DNA from: an uncultured Kiritimatiellota bacterium
GTDB taxonomy: Bacteria > Verrucomicrobiota > Kiritimatiellia > RFP12 > UBA1067
Assembly: GCA_934635225.1 (NCBI GenBank)
Contig: CAKTYZ010000014.1
Location: 43,080 to 107,079, forward strand
Reading direction: 5' to 3'
Length of the DNA: 64,000 bases
The translations under genes were made by a program, and so were the position numbers. Under the pieces are notes generated by a model. It did not search any database. It was not told the DNA's origin and worked only from the letters and a program-made list of their open reading frames with translations. Position 1 is the stretch's first letter, and the number at the start of each line of letters is the position of its first letter. Below are positions 1-8,389 of the stretch, piece after piece.

Positions 1-2
1 AC

Positions 3-1277
3 AAGACCATCGAAGCCGACCATTTCGCGCCGGCGATGGAGATTTCGTTCATTGACGGCGCGGAGCGCCAGACCTTCCGGTACGAGAAGGTGACCTGGAA
101 CATCGGCGGCGAGGAGAAGGGCTTGCGCTACGGCGAGAATCCGGGGCAGGAAGCGGCGCTCTATCGTCTTGTGAACGGCAATCTCGTGCTGGGCGATGTC
201 GAGATGCTTCAGGCGGGGCAGTATCTCGCGTCGCTTCCCGAACTTCTGCAGTCGGGCAAGCACCCGGGCAAGACGAACGTGACGGATGCGGACAACGCGC
301 TGAACATCCTGCGCTATCTCATGGACAAGCCGTGCGCGGTCATCGTCAAGCACAACAATCCGTGCGGCGTCGCGACGGGCTCGACGCTCGCCGAGGCGTA
401 TTACCGCGCGAACAAGGCCGATCGTCTCGCCGCATTCGGCGGGGCAATCGCCCTGAACCGCGACTGCGATCAAGAGACGGCGAAACTCATCATCGAGAAC
501 TATGCCGAGGTCGTGGTCGCGCCTGACTATCTGCCGGGCGTCATGGACCTCTTCGCGACGAAGAAGAACCTGCGCGTCTTCCGCATCCGCAACATGTCGC
601 GCCTTACGGATTTCGTCGCGAAGCATGTCGTTGACTTCAAGTCGCTCATCGACGGCGGAATTGTCGCGCAGACCTCGTTCTGCGCGAACGCGCGCAAGCC
701 GGAGGACTTCATGCCCGCGTACTGCAACCGCAAGATCACGGACAAGGCGACGGGCGAGGTGACTTGCGAAGAGCACAAGATCAACCGTCTCCCGACGGCG
801 CAGGAGTACGAAGACCTCGTCTTCGGCTGGCTCGTCGAGGCGGGCGTGACCTCGAACTCGGTTCTCTACGTGAAAGACGGCGCGACAGTCGGCATTGGCA
901 CGGGTGAGCAGGATCGCGTCGGCGTTGCCGAGATTGCGCGTGACAAGGCCTACACGAAGCACGCGGATTGGATTGCCTGGAAGAAGTACGGAAAGCCCTT
1001 CAACGACTTGCGTCTCGTCTTCGGCGAGGAAGACGGCGCCAAGAGGCAGACTGAGATTCTGGAGCAGACCAAGGCCGAGAAGGGCGGGCTCCCCGGGTGC
1101 GCGATGGTGTCGGATGCCTTCTTCCCGTTCCGCGACGGGCTGGAAGTCGGCTTGCGCGAAGGCATCACGTCCGTCGTCCAGCCCGGCGGCGCAATTCGCG
1201 ACTGGGACGTGATCGACTGTGCGAATGCGGCGGGCGTCGCCATGGTCTTCACAGGCCAGCGGTCCTTCCGTCATTGA
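3..1277 (+). CDS. purH: PurH-type AICAR formyltransferase (5' partial)
   Basis: Catalyses formyl transfer from 10-formyl-THF to AICAR, the penultimate step of IMP synthesis. The frame is open from base 3, so the gene begins outside the window; the ATG at 36 is internal to the open frame and is not a convincing start. Family signatures visible are LRYGENP near the left end, the NNPCGVA block, DRLAAFGGAIALN, and the terminal FPFRDG / QPGGAIRDWDVID / MVFTGQRSFRH block typical of the transformylase domain. Whether an IMP cyclohydrolase domain precedes it cannot be seen; stand-alone transformylases of about this length exist. The stop is 7 bases before the rnc start, suggesting co-transcription. 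Confidence 0.93.
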   Translation, partial: KTIEADHFAPAMEISFIDGAERQTFRYEKVTWNIGGEEKGLRYGENPGQEAALYRLVNGNLVLGDVEMLQAGQYLASLPELLQSGKHPGKTNVTDADNALNILRYLMDKPCAVIVKHNNPCGVATGSTLAEAYYRANKADRLAAFGGAIALNRDCDQETAKLIIENYAEVVVAPDYLPGVMDLFATKKNLRVFRIRNMSRLTDFVAKHVVDFKSLIDGGIVAQTSFCANARKPEDFMPAYCNRKITDKATGEVTCEEHKINRLPTAQEYEDLVFGWLVEAGVTSNSVLYVKDGATVGIGTGEQDRVGVAEIARDKAYTKHADWIAWKKYGKPFNDLRLVFGEEDGAKRQTEILEQTKAEKGGLPGCAMVSDAFFPFRDGLEVGLREGITSVVQPGGAIRDWDVIDCANAAGVAMVFTGQRSFRH

Positions 1278-1284
1278 GGCGGCG

Positions 1285-1965
1285 ATGGCGGAGATCTTTG
1301 GCTATACGTTCAAGAACGGCGCGCTTTTGGCGGAGGCGTTGACGACGCCGGCGTGCCGAATGGAACGCCCCAACGTCGAGGACAACCAGCGACTGGAGTT
1401 TCTGGGCGATTCGGTCCTGGGGATGCTCGCGGCGGAATGCCTCTACGCGGCGTTCCCGCACGAGGCAGAGGGCTCTCTTACGGTGCGCCGAACGCTGATG
1501 GTGTCTGCGGCGGCGCTTTGCGAGGCGGCGAACCGTCTGGGGCTTGTGCCGCGCCTGAAGCGAAATCGGGGCGCACAGCAACTGCCGCGCAATTCCAAGA
1601 CAATTGCCGATGCCGTTGAGGCGATTATCGGCGCGGCCTATCTGGACGGCGGCTTTGCGGCGGCGCGGCAGGTCTTTGCGGCGCTTGGCCTGTCGCCCGA
1701 CTTGGAGACGAACGCCTGGCACGGCAATCCGAAGGGCGAGTTGCAGGTGCGCGCCTTGGCGATGAAGCCGCCGGTTCGGCCCGTTTACGAATTGCTGAAG
1801 AAGGTTGGCGCGGACCATGCGCCGGTCTTCACGGTCCGCGTCACCGTCAAGGGAATCGGAAGCGCCGAAGCGTCTGCCGGCAGCCATAAGGAGGCGGAGG
1901 TCCATGCCGCCGAGAAACTGCTGCGTGAGCAGTTCGAAGTCGGCGGATCGCCTCAGACCGAGTGA
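1285..1965 (+). CDS. rnc: Ribonuclease III
   Basis: Double-strand-specific endoribonuclease for rRNA and mRNA processing, 226 residues. The RNase III signature NQRLEFLGDSVLG lies near residue 35, with the second acidic site in DAVEAIIGAAYLDGG; the C-terminal part (GSAEASAGSHKEAEVHAAEKLL) is a double-stranded RNA-binding domain. The ATG at 1285 is chosen because MAEIFGYTF matches where family members begin; the open frame continues upstream into purH but codes nothing family-like there. The gene follows purH by 7 bases and its last 13 bases overlap the convergent mechanosensitive channel gene. Confidence 0.93.
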   Translation: MAEIFGYTFKNGALLAEALTTPACRMERPNVEDNQRLEFLGDSVLGMLAAECLYAAFPHEAEGSLTVRRTLMVSAAALCEAANRLGLVPRLKRNRGAQQLPRNSKTIADAVEAIIGAAYLDGGFAAARQVFAALGLSPDLETNAWHGNPKGELQVRALAMKPPVRPVYELLKKVGADHAPVFTVRVTVKGIGSAEASAGSHKEAEVHAAEKLLREQFEVGGSPQTE

Positions 1966-2846
1966 ATGGTGAGTTGCGGGAAGGGGATGCTGATGTCATT
2001 CTTCTCGAACGCGCTCTTGATGGCGATCTGCGTGTCATTGTAGACGGCCCAATAGGTCGCGCCGTCGGTCCACGGGCGGACGTTGAGTGTGACTTGGCTG
2101 TCGTCAAGTGAGGCAACGAATACGGCGGGAGCCGGATTCGCGAGGACGCCGGGAATGGTCGGCAGCGTTTCCCGCACGATGCGGATGGCCTTTGTCACGT
2201 CGCACGAGTAGTCGATGCCGATCTTGATGTCAACGCGACGGCGGCCAAGGGCCGAGAAGTTTACGATCGGGCCGCCCCAGGCGCTCTTGTTCGGGATGAT
2301 GACCTTCTTGTTGTCCGCAGTGGACAGGACGGTCGCCATCATGTCAACTTTCAGGACGGAACCCTCGTGCCCGGCGAGGATGACGTAATCGCCCAGCTTG
2401 AATGGCTCGTTGATGGCGATCATAAGCCCTGACGCGAGATTTCCGAGCGATTCCTGAAAGGCAAATCCCAGAATAAAGCCCGTGACGCCGAGTCCTGCGA
2501 TGATGGGCGCGACGTTCACCCCGAGCTTGCCGAGAACCAGGACGAGCAGAACGGACCAGCAGACCTTTGAGGTGACGCTGCGGACGAAGTTGGCGAGAAG
2601 CGTGTTCCTGTGATGCCCCTTTTCAAGGGCTTTCCCGACGGCCGCGACAATCAGTCGCGTCACGAGCCAGCCCAGAAGGAGGATGATGAGGGCGGCGATG
2701 AAGTCAAAGGCGAAAGAGATCCCCTTGTCCGTCAGCCCGTTCAACGCCTGCCGAAAGACTTCCTGTTCGTGTTCAAAGTGTTCTCCGAACTCAGCGTAGA
2801 GCTTTTCGCTCATGCTAATGCCAGTTGCCGCAGTTTCGTTTGTCAT
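1953..2846 (-). CDS. MscS-family small-conductance mechanosensitive channel
   Basis: Inner-membrane tension-gated channel, 297 residues. After a short soluble N-terminus there are three hydrophobic stretches (roughly residues 45-68, 92-108 and 111-145). The last is the glycine/alanine-rich pore helix, followed by the family hallmark GFILGFAFQESLGNLASGLMI and NEPFKLGDYV and the beta domain with IIPNK. The start MTNETA is preferred over an ATG two codons earlier because AAGGAG sits 9 bases before it but only 3 bases before the earlier one. The gene is convergent with rnc, overlapping its end by 13 bases. Confidence 0.9.
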   Translation of the reverse strand: MTNETAATGISMSEKLYAEFGEHFEHEQEVFRQALNGLTDKGISFAFDFIAALIILLLGWLVTRLIVAAVGKALEKGHHRNTLLANFVRSVTSKVCWSVLLVLVLGKLGVNVAPIIAGLGVTGFILGFAFQESLGNLASGLMIAINEPFKLGDYVILAGHEGSVLKVDMMATVLSTADNKKVIIPNKSAWGGPIVNFSALGRRRVDIKIGIDYSCDVTKAIRIVRETLPTIPGVLANPAPAVFVASLDDSQVTLNVRPWTDGATYWAVYNDTQIAIKSAFEKNDISIPFPQLTIHSV

Positions 2847-2880
2847 CTCCATTCGCTCCTTAGTCAACGCCCCAGTCCGT

Positions 2881-4875
2881 TCATCGGAACTCGATGTTTG
2901 CGATGATGTCGGGCTTTTCGGCCATATCGACTGTCACGTTCTCAAGTCGCATATCCTGTACCGGCATCTTCGGATCTCCGACGAGGTTCAGGCGGTATTT
3001 GGCCTTGCCGCCATGAACGTTGCGGATGTCAATGTCGCGGATGACAGTCGCGCGGTTCTCGTAGTCCGGGAAGTCGGCCCATTCGTAGAGCGTATCGACG
3101 GACAGGCTGACGAGATCGCAACGGACGTTCCCCACAGTGACGCCGTCCACGGAGATGCCCTCGATTGTGCCGCCACGCCGACGATTCGTCTTGATGAAGA
3201 TGGCCCGGCTCACGTCATGGCTTCGGCAGTCCATGAGGCGGACGTTCTTTACGCCGCCCGAGATCTCGCTGCCGATGCCGAGCAGGGTGTGCGCATCGAC
3301 GATCTCGCAGTCGCGTATGAACACGTCTCTTGTCGGTGTCGCGAGACGCCAGGCGTCACGGTTGCGGCCCGACTTGATCACGATTCCGTCGTCCCCTTGG
3401 TCGAAGCGGCAGCTCTCAACGATGACATTGCGGCTCATCTCAATGTCAATGCCGTCGTTGTTGTTTCCGTGCGCGTAGACATCGAGATTGCGCACGGCGG
3501 CGTCTTCGCAGAGATAGAGGTGAAGCGTCCAAAAGGGCGAATTGCGCACCTTGAAGCCGTCCCACGTCACCCCCTTGCAACGATTGAACTGGACGAGATG
3601 CGGACGCGTATGCGCATTTTCCATCTTCCAGATCTCGCGTTTCTCGACCGGATAGTCCGTCGCGCCCCAAGTGTAAAGCTGCAGTCGTGCGGCCTTGATG
3701 CCGTTCTGTTGCGGCACCCACGAATACCAGGTCGTGTCCTTCCACTCGCCCGCGTATCCGCGCAAAGTGCCCGAACCTGTCAGCGCGACATTTGTGCAGG
3801 CGTAGGCGTAGACAAGCGGAGAGTAGTTCCAGCACTCCATGCCTTCCCATGTCGTGTGGACGGCCGGCAAATAGTCGTTCGGATCCTGCGAGAAGACGAC
3901 TTCCGCACCATCTTCCAGATGGAGCTCGCAGTTCGAGCGGAAGTGGATCGGCCCCGAGAGCCACTTGCCTCTCGGCACGACGACGCGACCGCCGCCGGAC
4001 TGAGCGCACATTGCCATCGCCTGCGCAAACGCCGCCGTGCATTTCGAGCCGTCCGTCCGTGCGCCAAAGTCGGTAATCGGGAAGTCACGGTCCTTGAAGA
4101 GCGCCGCGACGGAAAGGCTTCGTGCGCGGACATCGTCGAGGAACAGTTTCGCGAACGCCGCCGCGCCGGTTTGGATCGGATGCGTGACGTCCCGTGCGGG
4201 TTCGCCGTCCTTTCCGTGCACGAGTCCCGTTGAGATGACGAAGAACTTATGGGACTTCTCGCGGCCAAGGTCTTCCATCAGGCCGCGTGTCAGCCCATTC
4301 ATGTCGATAAAGTCGCAGGCCAGCTCTTCGGACAGTTCGCACATGGCGTCGCGATAGCTTCGGAGGCAGATTCCGTCGGACTTGTGTTCCGTGTCGATGA
4401 GCGTCTTCCCGTCCTTGTCGAACGTCGCGCGGCAAATGGGGGACAGGAGAATTGGCGTTGCGCCTTTTGCGCGCACGTCCTTCACCCAGCCTCGGACGAT
4501 CTCGCGGAAAAGGCCTTTCGGGTCGGCCCAGCGCTCTTTCCGGTAGAACTCGGATGAGCGCTTCTGGTCGTTATGCCCGAACTGGATGGCGACAAAGTCG
4601 CCGGGCTTCACCTCGGCGATGAGTCTTGCCCACAGGCCTGCTGCGGCAAAGCTTTTCGTGGAGTCGCCGCTGCGCGCGTAGTTTGCGACGCGGCATCCCG
4701 CCTTCATCGCCTTCTGGAGCTGTGTGCCCCAGCTGTAATACGGCGCACGAATCTTGCCGCCGAGGCTGTAGCCCGCATCGTCGAGCGTTGAGTCGCCTGC
4801 AAAGAAGAGCGTTGTCGCTGACGCACCGAGTGTCAGGATTCCAACGCTTGCCGCTGTCATCATTTGTCGAACCAT
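2881..4875 (-). CDS. Secreted SGNH esterase fused to GH28 polygalacturonase
   Basis: A 664-residue exported two-domain enzyme. Residues 1-20 are a signal peptide. Residues 22-250 are a rhamnogalacturonan-acetylesterase-like SGNH domain: GDST with Ser29, the GHND block, and the terminal D-x-x-H in DVTHPIQTGA. Residues 265-664 are a GH28 right-handed beta-helix with GNNNDGIDIEMS, QGDDGIVIKSG, GIGSEISGG and the IFIKTNRRRGG substrate block, so all standard GH28 catalytic regions are present. The pairing implies deacetylation and backbone cleavage of acetylated pectin or rhamnogalacturonan. A TATAAT on the minus strand lies only 8 bases before the ATG, predicting a leaderless message. Confidence 0.9.
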   Translation of the reverse strand: MVRQMMTAASVGILTLGASATTLFFAGDSTLDDAGYSLGGKIRAPYYSWGTQLQKAMKAGCRVANYARSGDSTKSFAAAGLWARLIAEVKPGDFVAIQFGHNDQKRSSEFYRKERWADPKGLFREIVRGWVKDVRAKGATPILLSPICRATFDKDGKTLIDTEHKSDGICLRSYRDAMCELSEELACDFIDMNGLTRGLMEDLGREKSHKFFVISTGLVHGKDGEPARDVTHPIQTGAAAFAKLFLDDVRARSLSVAALFKDRDFPITDFGARTDGSKCTAAFAQAMAMCAQSGGGRVVVPRGKWLSGPIHFRSNCELHLEDGAEVVFSQDPNDYLPAVHTTWEGMECWNYSPLVYAYACTNVALTGSGTLRGYAGEWKDTTWYSWVPQQNGIKAARLQLYTWGATDYPVEKREIWKMENAHTRPHLVQFNRCKGVTWDGFKVRNSPFWTLHLYLCEDAAVRNLDVYAHGNNNDGIDIEMSRNVIVESCRFDQGDDGIVIKSGRNRDAWRLATPTRDVFIRDCEIVDAHTLLGIGSEISGGVKNVRLMDCRSHDVSRAIFIKTNRRRGGTIEGISVDGVTVGNVRCDLVSLSVDTLYEWADFPDYENRATVIRDIDIRNVHGGKAKYRLNLVGDPKMPVQDMRLENVTVDMAEKPDIIANIEFR

Positions 4876-4883
4876 ATGCCCAC

Positions 4884-4889
4884 ATTATA
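4884..4889 (-). promoter_or_regulatory. -10 element of esterase-GH28 gene (extended -10)
   Basis: On the minus strand this reads TATAAT preceded by TGT, an extended -10. Only 8 bases separate it from the ATG at 4875, so the expected transcription start is about 2 bases before the start codon. Confidence 0.65.
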
Positions 4890-4966
4890 ACATAATTTTG
4901 CCTCTCTGAGGCTTTGGGGAGCTTCCAGGTCAGCGAGAGCAGACGGCAGGGGCGGAGAGATTATGA

Positions 4967-4972
4967 TATAAT
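4967..4972 (+). promoter_or_regulatory. -10 element of EEP lipoprotein operon (extended -10)
   Basis: TATAAT preceded by TGA, 9 bases before the ATG at 4982. It is divergent from the minus-strand promoter at 4884-4889. The predicted 5' leader is about 3 bases. Confidence 0.65.
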
Positions 4973-4981
4973 CTAAGGATC

Positions 4982-5929
4982 ATGAACAAGTTCTACACTC
5001 TGTTTGGCAGGATGCTGCCAGTCGTGTCGCTTTCGGCGTTGGCTTTGGCTGGTTGCCACAAAGCCCCGGTCGAGACGGTGCGCGTGGCGACGTACAACAT
5101 CCGTTGTCCCGCAAAGGATGGCGAGAACAATTGGGACAAGCGCAGGGCGGACCTCGTCACGCTCGTCAAGAAGATGGATCTGGACGTGTTCGGTCTGCAG
5201 GAAGTCGCTCCCGAGCAGGCCGCTTATCTGCGTGCGCAGTTGCCGGAATTCGCGTTCGTCGGCGAACACCGCGAAGCCGACCGCGTTTCAGGCGAGGCTT
5301 CGCCCGTCTGTTATCGGAAGAGCCGTTTCGACGCGCTCAAGGCCGGGACCTTCTGGCTTTCCGAGACGCCGGATGTGCCAGGCCGCAAAGGCTGGGGCGC
5401 GGCTTGTCCGCGCGTTTGCTCGTATCTGATCCTTCGGGACAAGCCGAGCGGTCGGACGTTTTGCTTTGCCAATACGCATACGGACCACATTTCGGCGCTG
5501 GCGCGAGAGAAGGGGATGACGCTTGTCATAGAGCGGATGAAGGACTTTGGCGCGGGTGCGCCCATCGTCTTTGTCGGTGACCATAATTGCCGCGAGACAG
5601 AAGCCCCGGCCCTTGCCGTCGCAAAACTCCTGAAGAATGCGCTCCATGAGTCCGAGACGCCGCCGGCCGGAAGCTGGCGGACCTGGAACGACTGGCGGTG
5701 GCGTGACAGCGAAGTGCCGACGGCATCCGCGCTGAGGCTTTCGGCGGAGGTGCGCAACCAATTGGACGGCTCGTTCTACGAGGAGTGCGGCGGTCCGCGC
5801 ATCGACTACATCTACGTGAGTCCGGGCGTGCGCGTGTTGGACTATGTGACGGTGAATGATTCGCGTCCGGGGCTGAAGCGCTATCCATCGGACCACTTTC
5901 CGATTGTGGCGACCCTTGCCCTGCCATGA
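4982..5929 (+). CDS. Endonuclease/exonuclease/phosphatase-family lipoprotein
   Basis: 315 residues. A lipoprotein signal peptide ends in the lipobox LALAGC (Cys25), placing the protein on a membrane facing the periplasm or outside. The rest is a complete EEP fold: TYNIR with the W-x-x-R pair, LQEV (metal Glu), NTHTDH (catalytic His), VFVGDHN, IDYIYVS and the terminal SDHFPI. Such exported members hydrolyse phosphodiester or phosphomonoester bonds; the substrate here cannot be told. The next gene starts within its stop (ATGA overlap), and the three genes to 7544 form one translationally coupled unit. Confidence 0.87.
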   Translation: MNKFYTLFGRMLPVVSLSALALAGCHKAPVETVRVATYNIRCPAKDGENNWDKRRADLVTLVKKMDLDVFGLQEVAPEQAAYLRAQLPEFAFVGEHREADRVSGEASPVCYRKSRFDALKAGTFWLSETPDVPGRKGWGAACPRVCSYLILRDKPSGRTFCFANTHTDHISALAREKGMTLVIERMKDFGAGAPIVFVGDHNCRETEAPALAVAKLLKNALHESETPPAGSWRTWNDWRWRDSEVPTASALRLSAEVRNQLDGSFYEECGGPRIDYIYVSPGVRVLDYVTVNDSRPGLKRYPSDHFPIVATLALP

Positions 5930-6639
5930 CGACGCTGATTACGGGGGCGAGTTCGGGCATTGGCGCGGCGTTGGCGCGTGCCTGTGCCGCACGTGGTGAC
6001 CGGCTGTTCCTGTCGGGGCGTCATGTGGCGCGGCTGGAGGCCGTGGCAAAGGACTGCGGTGCGGAATGGACGGCGGTCGATGCCACGGACGAGACGGCGA
6101 TGCGCACATGGATCCGGCGTTGCCATGCCGCATCGCCGCTGGATCTTGTCTTCGCTAATGCCGGCGTCTCTACGGGCGAAGAGAACGAGGCGAACGTTCG
6201 GCAGACGTTCGCGACGAATGTGGGCGGTTGCCTCAACACCGTCCTGCCGGCCATCGAGACGGGTGCGCGACAGATCGTCATCACGGCGTCCATTGCCGGT
6301 TATGGTCCGCTGAAAGCCTGCCCAAGCTATGCGGCGACCAAGGCGTGCGTCAAGACGTGGGGGCTGGCGCTTCGGGCGCGGCTGGCACCTTCGGGAATCA
6401 AGGTGAACGTTGTCGCGCCGGGGTTTGTCCGCAGCCGCATCACGGAGGCCAACACCTGCCCGATGCCGTTTTTCATGGAGGCTGAGAAAGCGGCGCAGGT
6501 CATTTTGCGCCGGGTCGAGCGCAATGTCGGGCTCATTGCGTTTCCGTGGCCCATGCGCTTTGCGACATGGCTGCTGTCGATTCTCCCTTGCCGCCTCAAT
6601 GAGATGCTTAACCGAGTCTTGCCTGAGAAGGTGATCTGA
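5926..6639 (+). CDS. Short-chain dehydrogenase/reductase
   Basis: 237-residue NAD(P)-dependent SDR. The Rossmann motif TGASSGIG is at residues 6-13, NAG near residue 77, a serine in ITASIAGYG, and the catalytic Tyr135-x3-Lys139 in YAATK. The C-terminal tail has a hydrophobic stretch (FATWLLSILPC) often seen in membrane-associated lipid-acting SDRs. The start overlaps the preceding lipoprotein stop by 4 bases, and its own stop overlaps the acyltransferase start. Together these suggest lipid or envelope modification, though the substrate is unknown. Confidence 0.88.
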   Translation: MTTLITGASSGIGAALARACAARGDRLFLSGRHVARLEAVAKDCGAEWTAVDATDETAMRTWIRRCHAASPLDLVFANAGVSTGEENEANVRQTFATNVGGCLNTVLPAIETGARQIVITASIAGYGPLKACPSYAATKACVKTWGLALRARLAPSGIKVNVVAPGFVRSRITEANTCPMPFFMEAEKAAQVILRRVERNVGLIAFPWPMRFATWLLSILPCRLNEMLNRVLPEKVI

Positions 6640-7544
6640 TGGGGAATGTGAAATCGGCTTTTTCGATTGGCCTTGAATATGGCGCGTTGCGTACGGTCTG
6701 CGCGCTGGTGAATGCGATTCCCTATCCGGTCGCGCTGGCGGTCGCACATGGGCTGGGCTGGGTCGCGTTCCGGGTCTTCGGCTTCAAACGCGCGCGGACG
6801 CTTGCGCGAATCCGCGAAGTCTTTCCGGAGAAGGACGTGAAGGAGGCGACGGCCATTGCCGTGCGCTCGCTTCAGAACGTCCTGCAGACGGGCGTCGAGA
6901 TGATGCGTGCGCCACGGCTGGGACGGGCTTGGATGGATCGTCATGTCGTGGACGGGGCTCTTTACAAGGACAAGCTTCAGTCCTACGTTGACGAGGGGAA
7001 GGGCGTCGTCATCATGGTGCCGCATTCGGGCAACTGGTATATGGCGGCCTGGTCGATGGCAAAGTACGGGCTGCCGCTCTTCGCCATTGCCGCGCGTCAG
7101 CGTAACCCCAGACTGGACGCGTGGATGAAGCGTCAGTACGGGGATATCGAGGTGCTGGACCGTGACTGCCGCGAGACGCTGGTGCGCATCAAGGAGAAGC
7201 TGGAGGCAGGGCGTGCCTTTGCGATTCTTCCCGACTTGCGTGTGCGGAAGCCGGATGTTTCGGTTGATTTCCTCGGAGGCAAGGCCAACGTCTCGCATGC
7301 CGGAGCGATGTTTGCCGTGAAATGCGGCGCACCGATTGTGGTTGCGCAGATGCTCCGCGAGAACGGGCGCCATGTTTTCAATCATATCGCGACACTTCGT
7401 CCGGATCCGGCTGCGACGGACAAGAAAGCGGAGGCGGCGCGCCTGACGCGCGAGGCGATGCGCCTGTTGGATGACGCCGTTCGCGCACGTCCGGGCGATT
7501 GGTATTGGTTCAATAAGCGTTGGATTCTCGAACCCGTTTCCTAA
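6639..7544 (+). CDS. LpxL/HtrB-like lipid acyltransferase
   Basis: 301-residue membrane-associated acyltransferase of the lipid A biosynthesis lauroyl/myristoyl transferase family. The acyltransferase block I is MVPHSGNWYMAAWSM, where the usual H-x4-D/E ends differently (HSGNWY). A downstream block reads ILPDLRVRKPDVSVDFLGGKANVSHAGAMFA, and a terminal WYWFNKRW matches the family end. The first 50 residues carry a hydrophobic segment for inner-membrane attachment. The start shares one base with the SDR stop (TGATG). Acyl donor and acceptor are inferred from the family only. Confidence 0.82.
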   Translation: MGNVKSAFSIGLEYGALRTVCALVNAIPYPVALAVAHGLGWVAFRVFGFKRARTLARIREVFPEKDVKEATAIAVRSLQNVLQTGVEMMRAPRLGRAWMDRHVVDGALYKDKLQSYVDEGKGVVIMVPHSGNWYMAAWSMAKYGLPLFAIAARQRNPRLDAWMKRQYGDIEVLDRDCRETLVRIKEKLEAGRAFAILPDLRVRKPDVSVDFLGGKANVSHAGAMFAVKCGAPIVVAQMLRENGRHVFNHIATLRPDPAATDKKAEAARLTREAMRLLDDAVRARPGDWYWFNKRWILEPVS

Positions 7545-7604
7545 TGTGCTCTTCACGCAATCGTCCGAATGAACGCCGTCTTCACCTTGCAGCGGAAATT
7601 TTGG

Positions 7605-7610
7605 TATAAT
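7605..7610 (+). promoter_or_regulatory. -10 element of NifU-like/GGGtGRT operon
   Basis: TATAAT preceded by TGG (extended -10). It is 35 bases before the ATG at 7646, with an AAGGAG ribosome site at 7633-7638. This is a normal leadered message, unlike several other promoters here. Confidence 0.65.
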
Positions 7611-7645
7611 ATGCAGTTAATTTCACATTACAAAGGAGACACAAA

Positions 7646-8338
7646 ATGGTCTACTCGACAGAAGTCGAACATCAGTGCCCGCTCATGAAGGGGTGCAATC
7701 ACGGTCCCGCGCCGATTCCGGAAGAAGGAAAGTGGGTGCAGGCCAAGCAGATCAAGGACATTAGCGGCTATACGCATGGCGTGGGTTGGTGTGCGCCGCA
7801 GCAGGGCGCCTGCAAACTCTCGCTGAACGTCAAGAACGGCGTGATTGAAGAGGCTCTTGTCGAGACGATCGGCTGCTCGGGCATGACCCACTCCGCCGCG
7901 ATGGCCTCTGAGATTCTCGTCGGCAAGACGATTCTTGAAGCTCTCAACACTGACCTCGTCTGCGATGCGATCAACACCGCGATGCGCGAGCTTTTCCTCC
8001 AGATCGTCTACGGCCGCACGCAGTCCGCGTTCTCCGACGGCGGTCTCGTCATCGGCGCGGGTCTTGAAGACCTTGGCAAGGGACTTCGTTCGATGGTCGG
8101 CACGATGTACGCGACGAAGGCGAAAGGTCCGCGCTATCTTGAAATGACCGAGGGCTACTGCACGCGCATGGCTCTCAACAAGGAAGGCGAAGTGACCGGT
8201 TACGAGTTCGTCTCCCTCGGCAAGATGACCGACTTCATCAAGAAGGGCCTGACGCCGAACGAGGCGTGGGAGAAGGCGAAAGGCCACTATGGCCAGTTCG
8301 AGGGTGCGGCGAAGTATATCGATCCCCGCAAGGAGTAA
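7646..8338 (+). CDS. NifU-like iron-sulfur scaffold protein (partner of GGGtGRT protein)
   Basis: 230 residues. The central part resembles the NifU/IscU N-terminal fold: GWCAPQQGACKLSLNVKNGVI, then ETIGCSGMTHSAAMASEILVGKTI, with cysteines placed like the scaffold ligands. N-terminal cysteines (CPLMKGCNHG) are an addition not seen in ordinary IscU. The gene is immediately followed by a GGGtGRT-family gene, the usual partnership in strict anaerobes. Binding of a metal or Fe-S cluster is inferred; the biological role of the pair is not established. Confidence 0.75.
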   Translation: MVYSTEVEHQCPLMKGCNHGPAPIPEEGKWVQAKQIKDISGYTHGVGWCAPQQGACKLSLNVKNGVIEEALVETIGCSGMTHSAAMASEILVGKTILEALNTDLVCDAINTAMRELFLQIVYGRTQSAFSDGGLVIGAGLEDLGKGLRSMVGTMYATKAKGPRYLEMTEGYCTRMALNKEGEVTGYEFVSLGKMTDFIKKGLTPNEAWEKAKGHYGQFEGAAKYIDPRKE

Positions 8339-8389
8339 TCGAAAGAGTCGAGCATCGAATGATCGATTAATCTGAAAGGAACTTTTAAG

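Noticed and set aside
1219..1284. Longer N-terminus for RNase III
   Set aside because: Those codons lie inside purH and match nothing in RNase III; the ATG at 1285 fits the family start.
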